A DNA stretch of 19,299 bases from UBA1138 sp036338615 (lineage in GTDB: Bacteria > Gemmatimonadota > Gemmatimonadetes > Longimicrobiales > Gaopeijiaceae). The stretch lies in assembly GCA_036338615.1 (NCBI GenBank), contig JAYZBT010000117.1, positions 1 through 19,299 of the forward strand. The letters run 5' to 3'. Shown one piece after another: positions 14,620 to 19,299 of this stretch (position 1 is its first letter; every line of letters starts with the position of its first letter). The notes beneath the pieces were generated by a model. It did not search any database, was not told where the DNA came from, and worked only from the letters and a program-made list of their open reading frames with translations. A program made the translations under genes and the position numbers.

Positions 14620-14632
14620 TTGGGTGACCCAA
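14620..14632. promoter_or_regulatory. 13-base inverted repeat at the head of the small-protein gene
   Basis: TTGGGT-G-ACCCAA is a perfect dyad at the 5' end of the small membrane protein gene, inside the spacer shared with the divergent aldehyde dehydrogenase gene. Its symmetry and place suit an operator. A GC-rich palindrome (GGGGCGCCCC, 14674-14683) lies in the same spacer. Confidence 0.35.
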
Positions 14633-14697
14633 CTGACCGGGACATCCTGGCATGGGCGGGCCGTGCTGCGCCAGGGGCGCCCCATTTGCTGAGGCGG

Positions 14698-14726
14698 TGG
14701 ATCCAAGACGGTCATCCGGGTATAGT
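14698..14726 (+). promoter_or_regulatory. Possible promoter of the aldehyde dehydrogenase gene
   Basis: TATAGT (14721-14726) matches the -10 consensus at five of six bases. TGGATC, 17 bases upstream (14698-14703), is a weak -35 box. It would start transcription about 55 bases before the ATG at 14788, with the GGGGCGCCCC palindrome just upstream. Confidence 0.35.
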
Positions 14727-14787
14727 GTCCAGCCCCGCAACACTAGGCCGACCCCGGCACGGCCCACAACCCACTTGTGAGACGACA

Positions 14788-16134
14788 ATGGAAACGCTGA
14801 AGTCGTACAATCCCGCCACGGCTGAAGTCGTGGGTGAGGTTCCCGTCACCCCGGCCTTCGAGATCCCAGCAGTCGTCGCTCGGGCGCGCGCAGCTCAGCC
14901 CGCGTGGGAAGCGCTCGGTCTGGAAGGGCGCATCGAGCTGCTCCGCAAGACTGCGGAGATCTTCGCCGAACGCGTGGAAGCGCACGGCGAACTCATGACG
15001 AAGGAGATGGGCAAGCCGCTCAAGGAAGGCATCGGCGAAGCCAAGTCTCTGGGATATATCGGCCATGAACTGGACGAGATCATGGCCGCGCTTCAACCCG
15101 AGATCGTCGAGGACAAGCGCTCGCGTTCTACGGTGTACCACGACCCGCTTGGCGTCGTCGGAGCGATCACGCCGTGGAATTTCCCGATGTCGATGCCGGC
15201 ATGGATGATCCTGCCAGCTGTGGCCGCCGGAAACACGGTCGTGTTCAAGCCGTCCGAAGAGACGCCGCTCTGCGGTCAGGCATATGCGGACGTGTTGAAC
15301 GAGGTACTGCCCGAGGACGTGCTCATCGTGGTGCACGGTGCGGACGACCAGGGTAAGGCGATCGTGCAGTCCGACGTGGACATGATTGCATTCACGGGCT
15401 CGCGTGAGGTCGGCAAGCACATCATGCGAGAGGCGAGCGGTACGTTGAAGCGCGTGGTGCTCGAGTTGGGCGGAAAGGACCCGATGATCGTGCTCGAGGA
15501 CGCCGACATCGCGCGGGCCGCCAAGTTCGCGGCACGCAACTCGTTCGGGAACGCGGGTCAGGTATGCGTTTCCACTGAGCGCATCTTCGTGCTCGATTCG
15601 GTAGCCGACGAGTTCGAGTTCGCGCTCAAGGACATCGCGTCGGCGATGACCCAGGGCGACGGCATGGAAAATCCCGACGTCGGGCCCATGGTCAACGCGG
15701 GCCAGCGCGACCACGTGCTCGCCCAGGTCGATGCCGCCGTGGCGGCGGGTGCGACCGTGCTCGCGGGAGGGGAGGGCCACCGGGACAACTTCATCGTGCC
15801 CACCGTGCTCGCCAACGTGACCGAGGAAATGGATATCGCCAGCACCGAGACCTTCGGTCCGGTGGCGTGCGTGACACGTGTCGACTCCGTTGATGAAGCG
15901 GTCGACAGGGCGAACGACACGCACTTCGGACTCGGTGCGGTCGTCTTCGGCGGGGACGACGCAACCGGCGTGGCTCGCAGGCTCACCGCGGGCATGATCG
16001 GGGTGAACCGTGCCGCGGGCGGCGCGGTCGGCACGCCGTGGGTGGGCGCCCGCCAGTCGGGGTTCGGGTTCCACAAGTCGCCCGACGGGCACAAGCAGTT
16101 CACGCAGACCCGGGTGCTGACCAGGCGGATCTGA
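14788..16134 (+). CDS. NAD(P)-dependent aldehyde dehydrogenase
   Basis: This cytoplasmic enzyme of 448 residues is on the short side for the family and close to the length of short succinate-semialdehyde dehydrogenases. Asn131 in TPWNFP, Lys154 in KPSEETP, the FTGSREVG turn (202-209), Glu226 in ELGGKDP, the catalytic Cys260 in GNAGQVC and Glu354 in ETFGPV are all present, so it should be active. It oxidises an aldehyde to the acid; the substrate cannot be read from sequence, though semialdehydes are plausible for this length class. The start ATG at 14788 precedes the usual beginning (METLKSYNPATAEVV); the frame open upstream to 14422 is shadow. Its stop overlaps the hexosaminidase start as TGATG, so the two are translationally coupled. 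Confidence 0.92.
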   Translation: METLKSYNPATAEVVGEVPVTPAFEIPAVVARARAAQPAWEALGLEGRIELLRKTAEIFAERVEAHGELMTKEMGKPLKEGIGEAKSLGYIGHELDEIMAALQPEIVEDKRSRSTVYHDPLGVVGAITPWNFPMSMPAWMILPAVAAGNTVVFKPSEETPLCGQAYADVLNEVLPEDVLIVVHGADDQGKAIVQSDVDMIAFTGSREVGKHIMREASGTLKRVVLELGGKDPMIVLEDADIARAAKFAARNSFGNAGQVCVSTERIFVLDSVADEFEFALKDIASAMTQGDGMENPDVGPMVNAGQRDHVLAQVDAAVAAGATVLAGGEGHRDNFIVPTVLANVTEEMDIASTETFGPVACVTRVDSVDEAVDRANDTHFGLGAVVFGGDDATGVARRLTAGMIGVNRAAGGAVGTPWVGARQSGFGFHKSPDGHKQFTQTRVLTRRI

Positions 16135-17756
16135 TGCGACTCGTGCTCGAGCGCCGACTGGCCCGTTTCGTGGTCTTGGGCACTCTTGCCATCGGCGCTT
16201 GCGGGCCGGAGGCTCCCGGGCACTCGATCATTCCGGTTCCGATGAGCCTGGAGCGAGGGTCGGGCAGCTTCGTGCTCGGAGCCGATACTCGCATCGCGCT
16301 CGCGGACGCCCGGGACCCCGAGCTTCGGCGCATCGCGGAGCTGTGGGCGGGCCCGACACAGGTCGCCACCGGGCTGCCGCTGACGGTGCAGGCGTCCGGA
16401 GGGATCGTGCTCGGACTCGATGCGTCCACCGGTCCCGAGGGGTACTCGCTCTCTGTTGGCGAATCGGGGATCGCGGTGCGCGGCGGCGACTACGCCGGCC
16501 TCTTCTACGGGCTGCAGACGCTGAGCCAGCTGCTGCCTCCGGGTGTCGCGGACGGAGTCGCCGACCGCGGTGCTTCGCTCGAGCTCGACGCGATCGAAGT
16601 TCGCGACGCACCGCGCTTCACCTATCGCGGCATGCACCTGGACGTGGGACGCCATTTCTTCGGTCCTTCGTTCGTGAAGCGATACATCGACATGCTCGCC
16701 CGCTACAAGATCAATCGCTTCCATTGGCACCTCACTGAGGACCAAGGTTGGCGCATCGAGATCGAGCGATACCCGCTTCTCACGGAGATCTCCGCGTTCC
16801 GCTCCGAGACGATTCTGGAGAAGAACTTCGATCCCTACGTAGGCGACGGGGAGCGGTACGGCGGCTTTTACACCCAGGCCGAGATTCGCGACATCGTGCA
16901 ATACGCGGCGGACCGCTTCATCACGGTCGTCCCGGAAATAGAAATGCCGGGCCACACGCTCGCGGTACTCGCAGCATATCCTGAGTTGGCCTGCACGGAT
17001 GGGCCGTTCGAGGTGAGCACCGTGTGGGGGGTGCACTCGGACATCTTCTGTCCGAGGGAGGAGACGTTCGCGTTCCTGGAGAACGTGCTCACCGAGGTGA
17101 TGGAGCTCTTCCCGGGCGAGTACATCCACATCGGTGGCGATGAAGCTCCGAAAGTCCGCTGGGAGGAAAGTGCGTTCGCTCAGGACGTAATCCGGCGGGA
17201 GGGTTTGGCGGATGAGCACGAATTGCAGAGCTGGTTCATCCAACGCATCGAGCGCTTCCTGAACGCGAACGGACGCAGACTCATCGGGTGGGACGAGATC
17301 CTGGAGGGGGGGCTGGCGCCCGATGCGACCGTGATGTCGTGGCGCGGCACGGAGGGAGGCATCGAGGCCGCCCGTCAGGGCCACGACGTCGTCATGACGC
17401 CCACGTCCCGGCTGTACTTCGACTACTACCAGAGTGAGCAGCGCGACGACGAGCCTCTCGCAATCGGAGGGTTCCTCCCACTCGAACAGGTCTACGCCTA
17501 CGAGCCGGTTCCGGAAGAGCTCACGGAAGAGGAGGCCGGCCACATCCTCGGCGCACAGGGCAACGTGTGGACCGAGTACATGAAGACCGAGCAGTACGTC
17601 GAATATATGGTCTTCCCTAGGATGTTCGCGCTCTCGGAAGTGGTCTGGTCACCGGCCGACGCGAAGGACCTGGACGGATTCCTGGACCGGCTGCGTTGGC
17701 ACCTGGAGCGATTGGACGCGTTGGGCGTGAACTACCGGGCATTGGACGCGCGTTAA
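16134..17756 (+). CDS. GH20 beta-N-acetylhexosaminidase lipoprotein
   Basis: This 540-residue protein has lipobox IGAC at 20-23, so it should be lipid-anchored at Cys23. Residues 32-155 are the small GH20b-type domain, ending before APRFTYRGMHLD. The GH20 barrel follows: GMHLDVGRHF (166-175), FHWHLTEDQGWRIEI (196-210) and PEIEMPGHT. The catalytic pair Asp336-Glu337 lies in HIGGDEAP, with Trp403 (SWRG) and Trp479 (GNVWTEY) lining the sugar site. The Asp polarises the substrate acetamido group and the Glu is the acid/base, so terminal GlcNAc or GalNAc is removed from glycans outside the cytoplasm. It starts on the ATG that overlaps the aldehyde dehydrogenase stop by one base. Its TAA stop lies within the TTAA shared with the convergent sulfatase, which may remove sulfate from the same glycans. 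Confidence 0.94.
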   Translation: MRLVLERRLARFVVLGTLAIGACGPEAPGHSIIPVPMSLERGSGSFVLGADTRIALADARDPELRRIAELWAGPTQVATGLPLTVQASGGIVLGLDASTGPEGYSLSVGESGIAVRGGDYAGLFYGLQTLSQLLPPGVADGVADRGASLELDAIEVRDAPRFTYRGMHLDVGRHFFGPSFVKRYIDMLARYKINRFHWHLTEDQGWRIEIERYPLLTEISAFRSETILEKNFDPYVGDGERYGGFYTQAEIRDIVQYAADRFITVVPEIEMPGHTLAVLAAYPELACTDGPFEVSTVWGVHSDIFCPREETFAFLENVLTEVMELFPGEYIHIGGDEAPKVRWEESAFAQDVIRREGLADEHELQSWFIQRIERFLNANGRRLIGWDEILEGGLAPDATVMSWRGTEGGIEAARQGHDVVMTPTSRLYFDYYQSEQRDDEPLAIGGFLPLEQVYAYEPVPEELTEEEAGHILGAQGNVWTEYMKTEQYVEYMVFPRMFALSEVVWSPADAKDLDGFLDRLRWHLERLDALGVNYRALDAR

Positions 17757-19168
17757 GAGCCGCCCCTCGCATCGAAGAGTGGCTCTGCGACCGTCATGTT
17801 CGCCCGGTACTGTTCAGCCGCCGCGACGACCGCGGCCAGCGCCTCCGTGCGCTCCATGGCGACGTCGAACCGCTCTGACGGGTCCTCGTCCAGATCGAAC
17901 ATGAGCGGCGGATCGTGGTCGGTGCGCTGGGGCGCGAGCCCGTAACGTCCTTCCGTAACGAAGTGCACCTTGTAGCGGCCCTGGCGAAACGCATATAACT
18001 CGCCCATCCGGTAGTACGCCATCACATCGCGCGGGCTCCCCCCTTCACCGAACAGCACAGGGCCCAAGTCGACGCCGTCGATCGGTCGGTCGTCTGGCAC
18101 CTGCCCACCCGCCAGCGCGATGGCGGTCGTGAAGAGATCCATCGTCGAGCCGATCTCCTGCGTGACACCCGGCTCGATGGTGCCGGGCCACCAGAAGAGC
18201 CCGGGCACGCGCATGCCGCCCTCGAACGTGGTGCCCTTGCCGTGGCGCAACAGACCGGGCGTGCCCGCATGGGTCTCGTAGCTGAGCCAGGGGCCATTGT
18301 CGCTGGTGAAGACGACGAGCGTACGCTCGGACAGGCCCGCCCGGTCGAGTGCGGCTAAGACCTGCCCGACGCTCCAATCGATCTCCTCTATGACGTCTCC
18401 ATAGATCCCCGCGGTGCTGCGGCCTCGGAACTCATCGGACGCGAACAACGGGATATGCGGCATCGAGTGTGGGAGGTAGAGAAGGAAAGGACCGTCACGG
18501 TGCTCTTCGATGAACGCCACAGCTTCTTCGGTATAGCGACGAGTCAGGCTGGTCTGATCCGCTGGCCGCTCGACCTCCGTCTCGTTCCGGATCAGCGGCA
18601 CCTGCCAGTATTCGATCTTCGGCTCGAAGGAGGCGGATTGGTTCGCCGAGCCCTCGGGCAGGTTCTGGTCCATGTCGTTCGAGTAAGGAAGCCCGAACCA
18701 GGAGTCGAAACCGTGCCGGGTAGGCAGATAGGGCGGCAGGTGTCCGAGGTGCCACTTGCCGACGATACCCGTCGCGTATCCGAGCTCCCCCAGCGCCTCG
18801 GCCAGCGTGACCTCGTCGTCCGGGAGACCGGCTCGTGAGTCTGGAAAGAACACCGCCTGACGGCGCCCGAACATCCCGCTTCTCAGGTGGACGCGACCGG
18901 TGAGAAGGGCGGCCCGACTCGGTGAGCACACCGGAGCCTGGGCGTAGAAGCTCGTCCACCGCTGCCCTTCCTGGGCCATCCGGTCGAGGTGGGGTGTCCG
19001 GATGTTCGGATGTCCGAAGGAGCCGAGGTCACCGTAGCCCATATCGTCGGCGGTGATGATGACGATGTTGGGTGGCTGCTCCCCCATCGCTGTCGGTGGC
19101 GCCTGCGCGCAGGCCGCCATCAGGAGGGCCAGGCTTGCGGTGGCCTTCGACCGGGGGAACTCGATCAT
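17753..19168 (-). CDS. Type I sulfatase lipoprotein (CSPSR formylglycine motif)
   Basis: This gene encodes 471 residues. The ATG at 19168 has GAGG six bases upstream; an alternative frame extension to 19219 lacks support. The lipobox MAAC gives an anchor at Cys20. The domain begins NIVIITADDMGYGDLGS, with metal-binding Asp41 and Asp42. Cys81 in VCSPSRAALLTGR is the residue turned into formylglycine. Lys138 and His140 (GKWHLGH), His234/His237 (LPHSMPH), Asp290-Asn291 (TSDNGP) and Lys311 (HGKGTT) complete the arylsulfatase A-like site. It hydrolyses sulfate esters at the cell surface; an anaerobic- or aerobic-type maturase elsewhere in the genome must install formylglycine. The neighbouring GH20 suggests sulfated amino sugars as substrate, but choline sulfate or aryl sulfates remain possible. 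It converges on the hexosaminidase gene with four shared bases. Confidence 0.93.
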   Translation of the reverse strand: MIEFPRSKATASLALLMAACAQAPPTAMGEQPPNIVIITADDMGYGDLGSFGHPNIRTPHLDRMAQEGQRWTSFYAQAPVCSPSRAALLTGRVHLRSGMFGRRQAVFFPDSRAGLPDDEVTLAEALGELGYATGIVGKWHLGHLPPYLPTRHGFDSWFGLPYSNDMDQNLPEGSANQSASFEPKIEYWQVPLIRNETEVERPADQTSLTRRYTEEAVAFIEEHRDGPFLLYLPHSMPHIPLFASDEFRGRSTAGIYGDVIEEIDWSVGQVLAALDRAGLSERTLVVFTSDNGPWLSYETHAGTPGLLRHGKGTTFEGGMRVPGLFWWPGTIEPGVTQEIGSTMDLFTTAIALAGGQVPDDRPIDGVDLGPVLFGEGGSPRDVMAYYRMGELYAFRQGRYKVHFVTEGRYGLAPQRTDHDPPLMFDLDEDPSERFDVAMERTEALAAVVAAAEQYRANMTVAEPLFDARGGS

Positions 19169-19251
19169 CGTGCACCTCGACTGGAAACGGTCCGCCGGAC
19201 ACTCGACGTCCTGGGGCACAATAGGACCCCCGGCGTCGAGTCACCAACGCA

Positions 19252-19299
19252 TTAGCCGCTGGGCCGCCGATCGTACGCGAACCGCACCTCGACTGCCCC
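19252..19299 (-). CDS. C-terminal fragment of an upstream gene
   Basis: One minus-strand frame is open from the window edge to a TAA at 19254-19252 and reads AVEVRFAYDRRPSG at its end. Its alternating hydrophobic and charged residues look like a terminal strand. It lies 83 bases upstream of the sulfatase start on the same strand. Sixteen codons are too few to assign a family, and an open frame of this length can occur by chance in GC-rich DNA. Confidence 0.25.
   Translation of the reverse strand, partial: GAVEVRFAYDRRPSG

Noticed and set aside
14374..14715. N-terminal extension of the amidohydrolase
   Set aside because: It overlaps the small membrane protein in another frame and would bury the signal peptide more than 100 residues inside the protein.
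14422..14787. N-terminal extension of the aldehyde dehydrogenase
   Set aside because: The family's normal N-terminus begins at the ATG at 14788; the extension runs antisense to the small membrane protein and over the promoter.
14743..16092. Minus-strand open frame of about 450 codons opposite the aldehyde dehydrogenase
   Set aside because: His/Arg/Asp-rich shadow with no motif; the plus-strand enzyme has every catalytic residue.
15558..17543. Minus-strand open frame of about 660 codons opposite the hexosaminidase and aldehyde dehydrogenase
   Set aside because: It crosses two well-supported genes and is an artefact of GC-rich third positions.
19169..19219. Longer N-terminus for the sulfatase
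   Set aside because: The shorter start at 19168 has a good Shine-Dalgarno site and places the lipoprotein signal at the N-terminus.

Overview
The window is GC-rich, gene-dense bacterial DNA with no RNA gene, mobile element or CRISPR array that I can see. The gene content suggests a heterotroph of the Gemmatimonadota or a neighbouring phylum: many exported hydrolases, several Cys-anchored lipoproteins, a DUF5777 barrel, a short PadR regulator of the kind usually paired with MacB-type permeases, DUF3089, and S9 peptidases with Gly-Ser-Gly nucleophile motifs. This placement is inferred from family content, not from a marker gene.

Layout from left to right. (1) The end of a small membrane protein gene (+, 1-171). 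(2) A tight minus-strand operon: Cys-anchored haem-like lipoprotein (2159-1689), YceI-like periplasmic protein (1670-1050), DUF5777 beta-barrel (1053-190). (3) A second minus-strand operon with overlapping stops and starts: secreted S9 peptidase (6778-4670), tandem universal-stress-like protein (4680-3787), NhaD/ArsB-type antiporter (3787-2336). (4) Plus-strand genes: a lipoprotein with a metzincin-type zinc motif (6945-8243), a class V aminotransferase-fold enzyme (8443-9603), an M15-like peptidase (9776-10672) and a PadR regulator with a readable promoter and operator (10732-11073). (5) Minus strand: an exported DUF3089 hydrolase behind a row of three hairpins (12372-11218), then a small two-helix membrane protein (about 14613-14391) followed by a D-aminoacylase-like amidohydrolase (14373-12616) whose best start codon is ATC. 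(6) A plus-strand pair joined by TGATG: aldehyde dehydrogenase (14788-16134) and GH20 hexosaminidase lipoprotein (16134-17756). This pair converges on a type I sulfatase lipoprotein (19168-17753), and the two genes share the palindromic TTAA as their stop codons. A fragment of one more minus-strand gene lies at the right edge.

Functionally the window looks like scavenging of peptides, D-amino-acid or acyl-amino compounds, and sulfated amino sugars at the cell surface. It also carries an envelope redox or lipid-binding triad (haem lipoprotein, YceI, barrel) and an ion-homeostasis module (stress-type sensor plus antiporter). The least explained items are the haem/YceI/DUF5777 triad with a CX4CH motif, the S9-Usp-antiporter coupling, the small membrane protein plus amidohydrolase with its odd initiation, and the metzincin-like lipoprotein.
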